A stretch of 64,000 nt of DNA from Rhodocyclaceae bacterium (GCA_022072095.1 JAJVIJ010000003.1:62001-126000), one strand, 5' to 3'. Shown: positions 33,788-44,021, counted from the first letter of the stretch. Numbers and translations: made by a program. Notes: generated by a model from the letters alone, not told the origin.

Positions 33788-34057
33788 GTGACGAAAACGG
33801 AAGTCGAAGTGGTGAACAAGCTGGGCCTGCACGCGCGGCCGTCAGCCAAGCTGACACAGCTCGCCGGCAAGTTCCAGGCGGAGATTTGGCTGAGCCGTGG
33901 CCAACGCCGCGTCAATGCGAAGAGCATCATGGGCGTCATGATGCTTGCCGCTGGTCGCGGTACCAAGCTCGTTGTGGAAGCCGAAGGTGAGGACGCCGAC
34001 GAGGCGCTGGCAGCGATCGCAAACCTGATCGCCGATCGCTTTGGTGAGACCGAGTAA
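33788..34057 (+). CDS. ptsH: PTS phosphocarrier protein HPr
   Basis: 89 residues from a GTG start 2 nt after the EIIA stop. Active-site H15 lies in GLHARPSAKL, and the regulatory serine S46 lies in NAKSIMGVMML, the context recognised by HPr kinase/phosphorylase. Such a kinase is not in this window. It shuttles phosphate from enzyme I to EIIA. Confidence 0.94.
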   Translation: MTKTEVEVVNKLGLHARPSAKLTQLAGKFQAEIWLSRGQRRVNAKSIMGVMMLAAGRGTKLVVEAEGEDADEALAAIANLIADRFGETE

Positions 34058-34060
34058 GCC

Positions 34061-35794
34061 ATGAGCTTCGCGCTGCACGGCCTCGCGATCTCCCAGGGCA
34101 TTGCCATAGGTCGCGCGCACCTCATCTCGCATGCGACGCTGGAGGTGTTCCACTACCTGATCCCGCACCGGCAGATCGATGCCGAGCTCGCCCGCTTCGA
34201 TGCGGCCATCGCCGAAATCCAGAACGAGCTGGCTGCGCTCAAGCACACCGCATCGGAAGAAGGCGCGCCCGCCGAGCTTTCGGCATTCGTCGACCTGCAC
34301 GCGCTGTTGCTGGCCGACCCGTTGCTGAGTGTCGTGCCGCGCGACCGCATACGAGAGCGCCGCTGCAATGCCGAGTGGGCGCTCGTCCAGCAGATGGAAG
34401 AGCTGGTATCGCAGTTCGAGCAGATCGAGGACCCCTACCTCCGGGAACGCAAGGCCGACGTGATCCAGGTTGTCGAACGCGTGGTCAAGGCCCTGCTCGG
34501 GCGCCGTGGCGGCATGCCCCACAAGCGCCCGAGTGGCGACGACGTCATCGTCGTCGCCCATGATCTGTCGCCGGCTGACACCCTTCAGTTCAAGGGTCAG
34601 CGCATCGCCGCATTCGTCACGGACCTAGGCGGGGCCACTTCGCATACGGCCATCGTCGCGCGCAGCCTGGGCATTCCGGCGATCGTCGGCATGGTACGAG
34701 CGCGCGAATTGCTGCGCGATGACGATATCCTGATCGTCGATGGAAGCCGAGGTGTGCTGCTCGTCGACCCCGACCCGGTGGTCATCGAGGAATATCGCCT
34801 GCGCCGCACCCAGCTCGAGCTGGAGCGCAACCAGCTCAAGCGACTGCGGGCCGCGCCCTGCAAGAGCCTGGATGGGGAATCGGTTTGCCTGGAGGCGAAT
34901 ATCGAAACCCCGGGAGATGCGATCGTTGCTCACGATGCGGCGGCCGATGGCATCGGCCTGTTCCGTACCGAATTCCTGTTCATGAATCGTGACACCCTTC
35001 CAAGCGAGGACGAACAGTTCGAGAGCTACCTCAGCGTCATCAACACCATGAAGGGCAGACCGGTGACGATACGGACGCTTGATGTCGGCGCCGACAAGAC
35101 GCTGAGGCAGATCGAGCGGAGCGAACTGAATCCCGCGCTGGGCCTGCGCGCCATACGCTACTGCCTGGCCGAACCGCAGCTGTTCCTCACGCAGCTGCGC
35201 GCCATCCTGCGCGCGGCCAATCACGGCTGGGTGCGCATCCTGCTGCCGATGCTGGCGCACACCCACGAAATCACGCAGTCGCTGGCCATGATTGCACGCG
35301 CACGCGACCAGCTGCGCAAGCGTGGCGAACGCGTGCCCGACCGTGTCGAGGTCGGTGGCATGGTCGAAATCCCGGCGGCCGTGCTCGCGCTGGGGCCGTT
35401 CCTAAAGCACCTGGATTTTCTTTCGATCGGCACCAACGACCTGATTCAATACACACTGGCAATCGATCGCAGTGACGAGGCCGTTTCGGCACTGTATGAC
35501 CCGCTTCACCCTGCGGTATTGCGCCTGATCGCCCAGGCCGTGCAAACGGCACGTCGAGCCGGGGTTACCGTTTCCCTCTGCGGCGAAATGGCCGGGGAGC
35601 CAACGTTTGCGCGACTGCTGCTCGGAATCGGCTTGCGCCGCCTGTCCATGCACCCCCGCCAATTGCTTGAAATCAAGCGTGAAGTGCTGCATGCCGATAT
35701 CGGCGCACTGACGCCGCGCGTCGCGCGCTTGCTCCGACTCGACGAACCGGCACGCATCCGTAGTGATCTGCGCCGGATCAACGCCCTTGGCTGA
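34061..35794 (+). CDS. ptsI: PTS enzyme I (phosphoenolpyruvate-protein phosphotransferase)
   Basis: 577 residues, the usual EI size. The N-terminal HPr-binding domain is followed by the swivelling phosphohistidine domain with H195 in GGATSHTAIVARS, and then the PEP-binding TIM barrel with DGIGLFRTEFLFM and LSIGTNDLIQYTLAIDR; the proton donor Cys is in VSLCGEMAG. It phosphorylates the adjacent HPr. Last gene of the gshA-to-ptsI run. The 170-194 bp after it hold no gene. Confidence 0.96.
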   Translation: MSFALHGLAISQGIAIGRAHLISHATLEVFHYLIPHRQIDAELARFDAAIAEIQNELAALKHTASEEGAPAELSAFVDLHALLLADPLLSVVPRDRIRERRCNAEWALVQQMEELVSQFEQIEDPYLRERKADVIQVVERVVKALLGRRGGMPHKRPSGDDVIVVAHDLSPADTLQFKGQRIAAFVTDLGGATSHTAIVARSLGIPAIVGMVRARELLRDDDILIVDGSRGVLLVDPDPVVIEEYRLRRTQLELERNQLKRLRAAPCKSLDGESVCLEANIETPGDAIVAHDAAADGIGLFRTEFLFMNRDTLPSEDEQFESYLSVINTMKGRPVTIRTLDVGADKTLRQIERSELNPALGLRAIRYCLAEPQLFLTQLRAILRAANHGWVRILLPMLAHTHEITQSLAMIARARDQLRKRGERVPDRVEVGGMVEIPAAVLALGPFLKHLDFLSIGTNDLIQYTLAIDRSDEAVSALYDPLHPAVLRLIAQAVQTARRAGVTVSLCGEMAGEPTFARLLLGIGLRRLSMHPRQLLEIKREVLHADIGALTPRVARLLRLDEPARIRSDLRRINALG

Positions 35795-35985
35795 GAGCAG
35801 CGTGGCTGGGCCCGCGGCCTGACGACCTCGAACAGGCTCAAGCCGACCCCTTCTCCGCCGTAGTTGGGTACGCACATCATCAATCGGAGCCCCTCGACAT
35901 CGGCAGGTAGCTACCGGGGCGTAGAGGGTCGAGTCGTCGCGGAGTCGATGCGAAGCAGGCAGCAGTGAGGGAGTGGAATTCACCC

Positions 35986-36831
35986 ATGTTGGACAGACCG
36001 CTGCCCAGCCTAGATGCCTGGGTGACCTATTTTTCCGGATGCGACATTCCGGTTCTGCGCTACAGCGTGGAACGCCTTGCCGCGCTCAGGCTCGCCGAAG
36101 ATAGCGTATCCGCTCGCGCCGTCGCGCGCGCAGTACTCGACGATCCGCTGCTGATATTGAGATTGTTTGCTCATATCGAGGCGCGACGCAGCCGCAGTCG
36201 GACCACCGACATCACTACCGTTGAGCGTGCAATCATCATGCTCGGAACGGGTCCGCTGTTCAAGACGTTCGAAAGCCTTGGGCAAGTCGAGGAAGCCTTG
36301 CGAACCCACCCGGACGCACTGATGGGAGCGCTGAACGTCATCCGGCGGGCGCAGCGCGCCGCCAGTTATGCGCTTGAGCTCGCCCGTTTGCGACATGACA
36401 TCGATACCGATGAAATCGTCGCCGCGGCGATGCTGCACGACATCGCCGAAGTGCTGATCTGGATCTTCGCACCCAAGCTCGCACTGGACATCGCCAGACA
36501 GGTCGCATCCAGCCCTGGCTTGCGCAGCGCGATCGCCCAGCGTGCCGTGCTCGGGTTCACCTACCATGATTTGCAGCATGCGCTCGCGCTGTCCTGGCGT
36601 CTGCCCGGTCTGCTGATCGAACTCACCAACGACGAGCCAGATGCTGGCCCACGCGTGCGCAACGTCATGTTTGCCGTAGATCTTGCCCGTCATTCGACGC
36701 ATGGCTGGAGCGACCCTGCCATCGAGGACGACCTGCTCAACGCACAGTCGTTGGTACATCTCGAGCGCGAGCCCTTACTGAGCCGCCTTGGCATTCCGCT
36801 GGATGCCCTGCCCGCCCCCGTCCGCCTCTGA
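35986..36831 (+). CDS. HDOD-domain signalling protein
   Basis: 281 residues from the ATG at 35986 (an in-frame GTG at 35965 is possible). HDOD domain, a catalytically inactive relative of HD phosphohydrolases: PVLRYSVERLAAL at the front, a central TDITTVERAIIMLGTGPLF, and ATMLHDIAEVLIWIFAP-like sequence (AAMLHDIAEVLIW). Such proteins act in twitching, cell cycle or second-messenger signalling. It stands alone between the PTS genes and the pilus cluster. Its specific role is unknown. Confidence 0.8.
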   Translation: MLDRPLPSLDAWVTYFSGCDIPVLRYSVERLAALRLAEDSVSARAVARAVLDDPLLILRLFAHIEARRSRSRTTDITTVERAIIMLGTGPLFKTFESLGQVEEALRTHPDALMGALNVIRRAQRAASYALELARLRHDIDTDEIVAAAMLHDIAEVLIWIFAPKLALDIARQVASSPGLRSAIAQRAVLGFTYHDLQHALALSWRLPGLLIELTNDEPDAGPRVRNVMFAVDLARHSTHGWSDPAIEDDLLNAQSLVHLEREPLLSRLGIPLDALPAPVRL

Positions 36832-37018
36832 GACGCGGATACCGGCAGCGTACCGGTACCGCTCCTCCACACTACGCTCGGGCCTCCTCGCCGCCCATCG
36901 GCTTGGCCAAACCGCTCGTCAGCAACGGCTATACATGGATCGATCCCGGCCGTAAGGTAGCCTAGGTGCTTCCGCCAGCACTTGGTCCGACAGTATTTGG
37001 CGATCTCCGGGAGACTCC

Positions 37019-37477
37019 ATGTCCTCACACCTCAACGGCGCCCGACGGCCAGCCGAAATCGGCTTCACGCTGATCGAAGTCATGATCGTCGTCGCCATCA
37101 TCGCAATACTGGCGGCCATCGCGATGCCGCAATATTCCGACTACATCACCCGTAGCCGCATGCAGGAGGCACAAGCCACGCTCGCCAACATGCGCGTCCG
37201 CATGGAGCAGTATTTCCAGGACAATCGCACCTATGTCGGTGCCTGCGCGGTCGGTACGGTTGCACCGCTGCCGGACAACACGCCCTCCTGGACCTACACC
37301 TGTCCGGTGCTGACGGCCAACACCTACACCGTTGCCGCAACGGGTGCCGGACCGATGGCGGCGTTTGCCTTCGATCTAGACCAGGCCAACGTGCGCCGGA
37401 CCACGGCCGCTGCGTCCGGTTGGGCCGCGGGGCCCTTGCCCAGCAATTGCTGGATCGTCGCCAAGGGCCATTGCTGA
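37019..37477 (+). CDS. Type IV pilin (PilE-like)
   Basis: 152-residue class III prepilin. A 15-residue leader ends AEIG and is followed by the N-methylated helix FTLIEVMIVVAIIAILAAIA with E5. Prepilin peptidase PilD should cut after Gly15. The globular domain has four cysteines (two near GACAVG/YTCPVL and two in SNCWIVAKGHC), suggesting two disulfides. It heads the minor pilin operon and ends one base into the next start codon. It could be the major pilin or PilE minor pilin; PilE is favoured by context. Confidence 0.88.
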   Translation: MSSHLNGARRPAEIGFTLIEVMIVVAIIAILAAIAMPQYSDYITRSRMQEAQATLANMRVRMEQYFQDNRTYVGACAVGTVAPLPDNTPSWTYTCPVLTANTYTVAATGAGPMAAFAFDLDQANVRRTTAAASGWAAGPLPSNCWIVAKGHC

Positions 37478-38025
37478 TGCGCGCGCTGGGCTTCACGCTG
37501 ATCGAGCTGATGGTGACGCTCGCGATCGTGGCCATCCTGCTTGCGCTCGGCGCACCCGTCTATACCACATGGATTCAGAACATGCAGATCCGCACGGCGA
37601 CCGAATCGCTCGTCTCGGCCATGAAGCTCGCACGCGCCGAGGCGATAAAGCGCAATGTACCGGTCATGTTTTCGCTGGTCACCGGACCTTCCGCCGGCAA
37701 CTCCACCGAGTGGTCCATCACCTGCAATCCGGCCGGGCCCAACTGCGCCGAAGCCGGCGGCGTGATCCAGTCCGACAGCCTGCTGCGCAATGCCCTGAAC
37801 ATCAGCGTCGTGCCGGCCGCGGGCGACGGCGCAATCGTGTTCTCCGGACTGGGACAGGCGAACCCACCGCCGCTGCCAGCGGCCGCCCTGAGCACCATAG
37901 ATATCGACAACCCGAGACTGCCACCGGCTGAAAGCCGCGAATTGCGCGTACTGATTGCCGCATCGGGTGAGTTGCGCGCCTGCGACCCCAATGTCGGGGC
38001 GGCGGCCGATCCAAGGCATTGCTGA
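37477..38025 (+). CDS. Minor pseudopilin FimT/GspH
   Basis: 182 residues. Very short leader MRALG, then FTLIELMVTLAIVAILLALG and a GspH/FimT beta-domain with IQNMQIRTATESLVSAMKLARAEAIKRN. A priming minor pilin of the type IV pilus tip, and in some species a DNA receptor for transformation. Start at ATG 37477, which shares one base with the preceding stop. Confidence 0.88.
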   Translation: MRALGFTLIELMVTLAIVAILLALGAPVYTTWIQNMQIRTATESLVSAMKLARAEAIKRNVPVMFSLVTGPSAGNSTEWSITCNPAGPNCAEAGGVIQSDSLLRNALNISVVPAAGDGAIVFSGLGQANPPPLPAAALSTIDIDNPRLPPAESRELRVLIAASGELRACDPNVGAAADPRHC

Positions 38026-38027
38026 CC

Positions 38028-38522
38028 ATGCTTTGCCGCGACCCCTTTGACGCCATGACTCTCGGACCAATCTGCCGTTCGGGACGCAAGCAATCCGGCG
38101 TGGTGTTGCTCGAAGCGCTGGTTGCGATCCTGATTTTTTCGCTCGGCATACTGGCCCTGGTGGGTTTGCAGGCCAATTCGGTACGCATGACAACCGAAGC
38201 AAAGTACCGCTCCGATGCCTCGCTGCTCACGGAGCAGATCATCGGTCTGATGTGGGCCGACGACCGCGCCAACCTGCCGGGATATGCCCATGCGCCGGGC
38301 GGCGCCAACTGCGTCTTCAACGGCGCCGCATCGGCCAACGCCAATGTCACGGCCTGGCTGGGCGGAACGGGGCTCGCCGGAACGGTCATCGACACCCTGC
38401 CCAATGTCCAGGCGCAGATCGTGATCGGGGCACAGAACGTGGTCACGGTCACCCTTTGCTGGATGCCACCCGGCGGAGGCGCCTTCAACCAGCACAGCGT
38501 GATGGCGCAGATCAGTCAGTAG
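38028..38522 (+). CDS. pilV: Type IV pilus modification protein PilV
   Basis: 164 residues. The leader ends RSGRKQSG and is followed by VVLLEALVAILIFSLGILAL, the PilV type of N-terminal helix with E5. A start at ATG 38055 would give a 15-residue leader; ATG 38028 was listed because AAGG lies upstream, and both are possible. It has the typical PilV small globular domain with NCVF and VTLCWMPP cysteines. Confidence 0.85.
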   Translation: MLCRDPFDAMTLGPICRSGRKQSGVVLLEALVAILIFSLGILALVGLQANSVRMTTEAKYRSDASLLTEQIIGLMWADDRANLPGYAHAPGGANCVFNGAASANANVTAWLGGTGLAGTVIDTLPNVQAQIVIGAQNVVTVTLCWMPPGGGAFNQHSVMAQISQ

Positions 38523-38530
38523 AGTCGGTG

Positions 38531-39685
38531 ATGATGAAATCTTTCGGTCCCTCGTCAGCAGCGCCCCAGGTCGGCTTCGGCCTGGTGGAAGTCATGGTCG
38601 GCATGGTCATCGCGATGATCGGCATTCTGGCGATGACGCAGATCTTCGCGCTGAGCGAGGGGCAGCGCCGAGCCACGACCTCGGGCGCGGATGCCCAGAG
38701 CACGGGGGCGCTCGCGATGTTTACGCTGGAGCGCGAGTTGCAAATGGCGGGGCATGGCCTGATCAACACCAACTGTCAGGATGTCAGGATGCGCGACAGC
38801 GTCGGCAATACGGTGGCGATGTCCGGCCTGCCGGTCACGATCGCCGCGCGGAACGACACCGCATTCGGCGGCGATGTGCCGAGCCGTCAAGTCACGGTGG
38901 TCGCGAGCTCCTCATCGACGGGGGGATTTTCTGCCACCCTCGGGGACGGCATGGCGACATCGGCCAGCCCTTTGCGCGTGCACTTTGGCGCCGGTTTTCG
39001 CAAGGGTGACCTGCTGCTCATCTCGCAGCCGGGAAAACTCCATTGTACGGTCTTGCAGGTCAGCGCTACCCCCTTTCCCCTGGCCCCTCCGTTCGTCGCC
39101 CAAGCGGTCAGCGTACCGGGCGAAATCGGCGGCAATGGCGTGCTCTGGCAGATTCCGCACGACCCCGACCCCGCCGATGCACCGTTCAACCCGCCCAACG
39201 CCGACAACATCGCCCCTCCCGGTGGTTTCGACCGCAGCTTGGCCACGGTGCGCGTCATGGGCGGAACGATGACGCGCTTGAGCTTCTTCGTACAGGGTCG
39301 AAACCTGGTCCGGCGCGACGAGAGTGCGCCCGCCGCGACGCCACCGACGGTCATTGCCAGCAATGTTGTCGCGCTCGAAGCCAGGTATGGGCTGGATTTG
39401 CTGCCCGCAGCCGCCCCGGACGGCTTCGTCGACACCTATACGGATGTCCTGCCACCGAATACGCCCGACAACCGGATCGTGGCAGTGCGGCTGGCGATCG
39501 TCACGCGCGGCACGATTCCGGAACGCGTGACCGTTCTCAATCGGGCCAACCCGAACCTGATCCCGCTGTGGGACGGGGGACCGATCCTCGATGTCGACTC
39601 CACCAACGACCCCGACGCGCGAAATTTCCGCTACCGGGTTTTCCAGACCACGATTCCGCTGAGGAACGGCATATGGAACAACTGA
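38531..39685 (+). CDS. pilW: Type IV pilus assembly protein PilW
   Basis: 384 residues. Leader MMKSFGPSSAAPQVG, then FGLVEVMVGMVIAMIGILAM with E5. The large C-terminal domain shows RNLVRRDE and ALEARYGLD common to PilW minor pilins. Starts 9 bp after pilV and overlaps pilX by 13 bp. Forms part of the tip complex with PilV, PilX and PilY1. Confidence 0.87.
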   Translation: MMKSFGPSSAAPQVGFGLVEVMVGMVIAMIGILAMTQIFALSEGQRRATTSGADAQSTGALAMFTLERELQMAGHGLINTNCQDVRMRDSVGNTVAMSGLPVTIAARNDTAFGGDVPSRQVTVVASSSSTGGFSATLGDGMATSASPLRVHFGAGFRKGDLLLISQPGKLHCTVLQVSATPFPLAPPFVAQAVSVPGEIGGNGVLWQIPHDPDPADAPFNPPNADNIAPPGGFDRSLATVRVMGGTMTRLSFFVQGRNLVRRDESAPAATPPTVIASNVVALEARYGLDLLPAAAPDGFVDTYTDVLPPNTPDNRIVAVRLAIVTRGTIPERVTVLNRANPNLIPLWDGGPILDVDSTNDPDARNFRYRVFQTTIPLRNGIWNN

Positions 39686-40386
39686 GCACGATCGGGATGC
39701 GTGGCAGGCAGTCTGGCGTTGCGCTGTTCATCGCGCTGATCATGCTGCTGGTGATGGCCATCGGCAGCGTCGGGCTGATCCGCTCGATGGATACCGCCAC
39801 GCTGGTGGCCGGCAACCTGGCTTTCAAGCAGGCGGCCGTGCGCATGACCGATCTGGGCATCGAAGCCGCGGCGAATGCGCTGCCCACCATTCTCGGCGCG
39901 AGCGCCGTGACCGACCCGCAAGGCAACGCTCTCTGCAGCAATGCCGGGTGCACCGTGACGGCAGCCTGCGCGGATCGCAGCCCAAACTGCAATTACTACG
40001 CTTCGACGCTGACGACGGATGCGCGCGGCGTACCGCAGCTGCCACTGGATCCGCCCGCAGCCGCACCGGTCGCGCTCGACTGGGACAACATTCCGGTCAT
40101 CACCGCACCGGCACCTCTGGGTGGCTACTCGGTTCGCTTCGTCATCGACCGGCTCTGTGCGCCCATGCCGCCGCCGCCGCCGGCCCTTCCGGACCCGCCG
40201 AGCACGCCTTATCAGGTCGTCAACCCTTTCGTCGAATGCTTCAACACCCCGAGCGCGACACCCAGGCCACAGCGCGCCGGTGCACCGACGCCGACACAGC
40301 AGTTGCTCGTGCACTACCGCATATCGGTGCGCGTGACCGGACCCAAGGGAACCGAAGCCTATACCCAGGCGATGCTGACCCTCTGA
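39673..40386 (+). CDS. pilX: Type IV pilus assembly protein PilX
   Basis: 237 residues. Leader ends RGRQSG and is followed by VALFIALIMLLVMAIGSVG; position 5 is Ile rather than Glu, as is usual for PilX-type minor pilins placed at the tip. A proline stretch (PMPPPPPALPDPP) interrupts the globular part. The DTATLVAGNLAFKQAA segment is conserved in PilX. Precedes pilY1 by 27 bp. Confidence 0.86.
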   Translation: MEQLSTIGMRGRQSGVALFIALIMLLVMAIGSVGLIRSMDTATLVAGNLAFKQAAVRMTDLGIEAAANALPTILGASAVTDPQGNALCSNAGCTVTAACADRSPNCNYYASTLTTDARGVPQLPLDPPAAAPVALDWDNIPVITAPAPLGGYSVRFVIDRLCAPMPPPPPALPDPPSTPYQVVNPFVECFNTPSATPRPQRAGAPTPTQQLLVHYRISVRVTGPKGTEAYTQAMLTL

Positions 40387-40413
40387 TCAACGCCCACGAA
40401 GCGGACGACCATC

Positions 40414-43400
40414 ATGAATCGGACCCGACCCCTGCAAAGACTCCTGGCCTCGGCGCTGACGGTATGCCTCACCGGCATGCAGATCACCCAGACTGCCATG
40501 GCAACCGACCTGGCGGACATCCCCATGGCCGTCAAGAACATCATCGAGCCGAACATCATGTTCACGCTCGACGATTCCGGTTCGATGCAGTGGGAGATCA
40601 TGCCGGATCAGTCGATCTTCAATGACACCTACTTCATGTTCCCGCGGGTGGACGACATCAACAACCCGATCGACCCCAGTACCGGGAGCCGGTATTACGC
40701 GTCGGGGAGCGAAGAATATTTCGATCGTTCAGTGGGCTTCGATACCGCCACCAACCGCTACAGCCGCATCCTGCGCTGGAGCGGTTACAACCGCACCTAC
40801 TACAACCCGGACGTGCGCTACGACCCCTGGCCGAATGCAGATGGCTCGCTCATGCCCCCGGCAACGCCGACTGCGGCCTGGCACAACCCGAAAAACACCA
40901 GCGTTGGTTCCAGAAACCTGACGGTCGACAACTCCCGTTTGACCTCATGGCTGAAAGACAACGGCTCCTTCGACTTTGCCAACAAGACCTTCTATCCGGC
41001 GACCTACTGCCGCTATGTCGGCACGCTGCCCGGCCCGACGGCACCCAATGACGCGAAAAACACCGCCGCGAACTTTCAGTGCCTGCAAGTCAAACCGGCT
41101 ACGGTGTTCCCCTCCAAGGCCGCGGCAAGGACGGACTGTGCGGGCGCGGTGTGCACCTACGCCGAGGAAATGCAGAATTTCGCCAACTGGTATCAGTATT
41201 ACCGCTCGCGCACGCTGCTCGCCCGCGGGGGCGCGGGCGCAGCCTTTGCCAACCTGACATCGGCCACGCGTGTCGGGTTTGGCACGATCAACTACCCGGG
41301 CACCACTATCGATAGCCAATCCTCGCCCGGCACGATCATCAAGGGCGTGCGCGCGTTCAGCGGTACTTCGCGGACCGATTTTTTCGACAAACTCCTTTAT
41401 CAGCTCCCCGTCCCGGCGCGCGGCACGCCCCTGCGCCGGGCGCTGGATGATGTCGGGCAGTATTTCAAGCGAACCGACGACAAGGGTCCGTGGGGCACCA
41501 ACCCGGGCAGCGGCGGCGGTATCCAGTACGCCTGTCGGCAGAACTACCACATCCTGACCACGGACGGCTACTGGAGCGGGTTCGCGAACTCGGCCAATTT
41601 CGACACTGCTGCCGCCCGCCATGCGAGCCGGCGGGCGAACAGCGACAGCACGGCGGGACCAACCAACTCCAACACGACCAGCTCCTATACCTATGCCGCG
41701 GTCGCGCCCTACTCCGACAGCCGCGACGACACGCTCGCAGATGTCGCCATGTATTACTGGAAAAACGACCTGCGCCCGGACCTCGACAACAAGGTGCCGA
41801 CCAATGCCCTGGACCCGGCTTTCTGGCAGCACCTGGTTAATTTCACGGTCGGCCTTGGCGTATTCGGCTCCGTTTCCCAGGCCGACATACAGAGCGCACT
41901 GAATGGCGGCGCACCCAACATCAATTGGCCGAACCCGAACAGCAGCGACCTGTACAAGACCGACGATCTGGCACACGCAGCGATCAACAGTCGCGGCGGG
42001 TTTTTCAGTGCGCAGAACCCCACAGAGTTCGCACAATCGCTGACCAGTTCGCTGAACAACGTGCTGGGACGGACCACCAACAACTCGGCACTGGCCGTCG
42101 CCAGCTTCAAGCTCACGGAAGGTGACAACTTCGGGTACGAGGCCAGCTATAACTCCGGCACCTGGTCCGGCGAACTCAAGGCCATCCCGATCAACCTCGA
42201 TACCGGGACGCCAGACGCCGATCACCCGATTTGGACCGCGCAAACCCTGCTGGATGCGCGCACCGCCAGCGATCGGATCATTTTCAGCCATACCGGTGGT
42301 GGCGGCGAAGGTCAGGGCATCCAGTTTCAACCGGCAACCGCGGCCACTTCGACCAAGCTGACGACTGCACAGCAAACCTTGCTCGACTCGCCGGCGCCCG
42401 CGGGACCCGGCGACGGTGCAGCGGTCATCGCCTACCTGCGCGGCGACCGCACGGGCGAAACGGCCGGTACCTATCGGGTACGTGCTCACCTGTTGGGCGA
42501 CCTGATCAATTCCGAGCCGTCGGTTGTCGGCTCGCCGCTGCAACTCTGGTTCGATGCCGGTTATCAGGACTACAAGATCGACAAAATTGCACGCCAACGC
42601 ATGATCTACGTCGGCGGCAATGACGGCATGCTGCATGCGTTCAACGCCACCTCGGGACGGGAAGAATGGGCCTTCGTACCCAGCCTCGTCCTGCCCACGC
42701 TGAACCAGTACACACGCCGCACGGGTTTTTCTCACCGTTTCTACGTCGATGGTTCGCCGACGAGCTCGGATGTCGATATGAACAACACCGGCGGCACCAA
42801 TGGCGCCGGCGCTTGGCGAACGATCCTGGTCGGTGGCCTGAACAAGGGGGGGCGGGGCTATTACGCCCTCGACATCACCGACCCGATTTCCGCGTCCGAA
42901 TCGGGCGCGACCAGTCGCGTGTTGTGGGAATTCCCCAATAGCGACCCGGCGCTGGCGACGGTGCGCCCCAACGTAGGCTATAGCTACGGCAAGCCTGTCA
43001 TCGTCAAGACCCGCGCCTACGGCTGGGTGGTGCTTGTGACCTCCGGCTACAACAATGGCACCGACACCGGTGGTGACGGCCAAGGTTATCTGTACGTCTT
43101 GAATGCGCGGAACGGCCAGTTGCTGAAGACGCTGGGTACCGGCGCTGGATCCGCCGCCGACCCCAGCGGCCTGGCGCAAATCCAGGCTTTCGTCGAAAAC
43201 GATCTGCTCGATCGCACCGCGGTCACGGTATACGGTGGCGACCTGAAGGGAAACATGTGGCGCTTCGATGTCAGCGATCCCGACCCGGCCAACTGGAATG
43301 TGACGAAACTCGCGACACTCAAGGATGCCGGCAATCAAATCCAGCCGATCACGACCGCGCCGGAGCTCACCTCCTTCACGACGGATGGATTTACCGTACG

Positions 43401-44004
43401 CATGGTGTATGTCGGCACGGGTCAGTATCTGGGTGATACGGATATCCCCGGGACGGTTGGCGCCAATGCCCATGCGACCCAAACGCAAGCGATCTACGGC
43501 CTGCGTGATTCGATGGATGGCAGCGAAATCTCTCCGCTTCGCAGCAACCTCCAGCAACAGACATGGATCGGCACGGGCGGAAGCCGGACCGCGAGCAGCA
43601 ACAACGTGAACTTTGCCGAGAAGAAGGGCTGGTACATCGACCTGGAAACCAACGAACGCGCCAACACCAACCCCTTGCTGCTGCTCGGAGCACTTGGCAT
43701 CAATACCAACATCCCGAATGCGGACCCCTGCCAGCCGGGCGGTATCGGCTACAGCAATTTCTTTGACTTCAAGACCGGCGGGTTCACGGACAAGATTCCC
43801 ACTCTGACCAACACGACCGTCCAGGCGGCAGGGCTGTTGATTCACATGTCGGCGATCGAAGCCAGGGGTCGCGTCTATGCAATCAGCCGCTGCAGCGGCA
43901 CGAACTGCGCCGGTTCCGGGCAGTACGCCACCACGCGCGTCGGCGCCAACCCGGTGCCCGCCGCCGTGCGACGAATCTCGTGGCGCGAGCTTCCCGACCT
44001 CTGA
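40414..44004 (+). CDS. pilY1: Type IV pilus tip adhesin PilY1
   Basis: 1196 residues, large secreted tip protein. A signal peptide is followed by a von Willebrand A-like region with MIDAS sequence FTLDDSGSMQW (D53-x-S55-x-S57), a central part with HILTTDGYWSG and NSRGGFFSAQNP, and a C-terminal beta-propeller (PF05567) with RMIYVGGNDGMLHAFNA and GGDLKGNMWRFDVSDP. Acts in surface sensing, adhesion and control of pilus retraction. No exact copy of the DxDxNxDxxxxD calcium loop could be picked out by eye. The protein ends shortly after RISWRELPDL, as family members do. Confidence 0.93.
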   Translation: MNRTRPLQRLLASALTVCLTGMQITQTAMATDLADIPMAVKNIIEPNIMFTLDDSGSMQWEIMPDQSIFNDTYFMFPRVDDINNPIDPSTGSRYYASGSEEYFDRSVGFDTATNRYSRILRWSGYNRTYYNPDVRYDPWPNADGSLMPPATPTAAWHNPKNTSVGSRNLTVDNSRLTSWLKDNGSFDFANKTFYPATYCRYVGTLPGPTAPNDAKNTAANFQCLQVKPATVFPSKAAARTDCAGAVCTYAEEMQNFANWYQYYRSRTLLARGGAGAAFANLTSATRVGFGTINYPGTTIDSQSSPGTIIKGVRAFSGTSRTDFFDKLLYQLPVPARGTPLRRALDDVGQYFKRTDDKGPWGTNPGSGGGIQYACRQNYHILTTDGYWSGFANSANFDTAAARHASRRANSDSTAGPTNSNTTSSYTYAAVAPYSDSRDDTLADVAMYYWKNDLRPDLDNKVPTNALDPAFWQHLVNFTVGLGVFGSVSQADIQSALNGGAPNINWPNPNSSDLYKTDDLAHAAINSRGGFFSAQNPTEFAQSLTSSLNNVLGRTTNNSALAVASFKLTEGDNFGYEASYNSGTWSGELKAIPINLDTGTPDADHPIWTAQTLLDARTASDRIIFSHTGGGGEGQGIQFQPATAATSTKLTTAQQTLLDSPAPAGPGDGAAVIAYLRGDRTGETAGTYRVRAHLLGDLINSEPSVVGSPLQLWFDAGYQDYKIDKIARQRMIYVGGNDGMLHAFNATSGREEWAFVPSLVLPTLNQYTRRTGFSHRFYVDGSPTSSDVDMNNTGGTNGAGAWRTILVGGLNKGGRGYYALDITDPISASESGATSRVLWEFPNSDPALATVRPNVGYSYGKPVIVKTRAYGWVVLVTSGYNNGTDTGGDGQGYLYVLNARNGQLLKTLGTGAGSAADPSGLAQIQAFVENDLLDRTAVTVYGGDLKGNMWRFDVSDPDPANWNVTKLATLKDAGNQIQPITTAPELTSFTTDGFTVRMVYVGTGQYLGDTDIPGTVGANAHATQTQAIYGLRDSMDGSEISPLRSNLQQQTWIGTGGSRTASSNNVNFAEKKGWYIDLETNERANTNPLLLLGALGINTNIPNADPCQPGGIGYSNFFDFKTGGFTDKIPTLTNTTVQAAGLLIHMSAIEARGRVYAISRCSGTNCAGSGQYATTRVGANPVPAAVRRISWRELPDL

Positions 44005-44021
44005 CGACTTGTTAGACGAAC

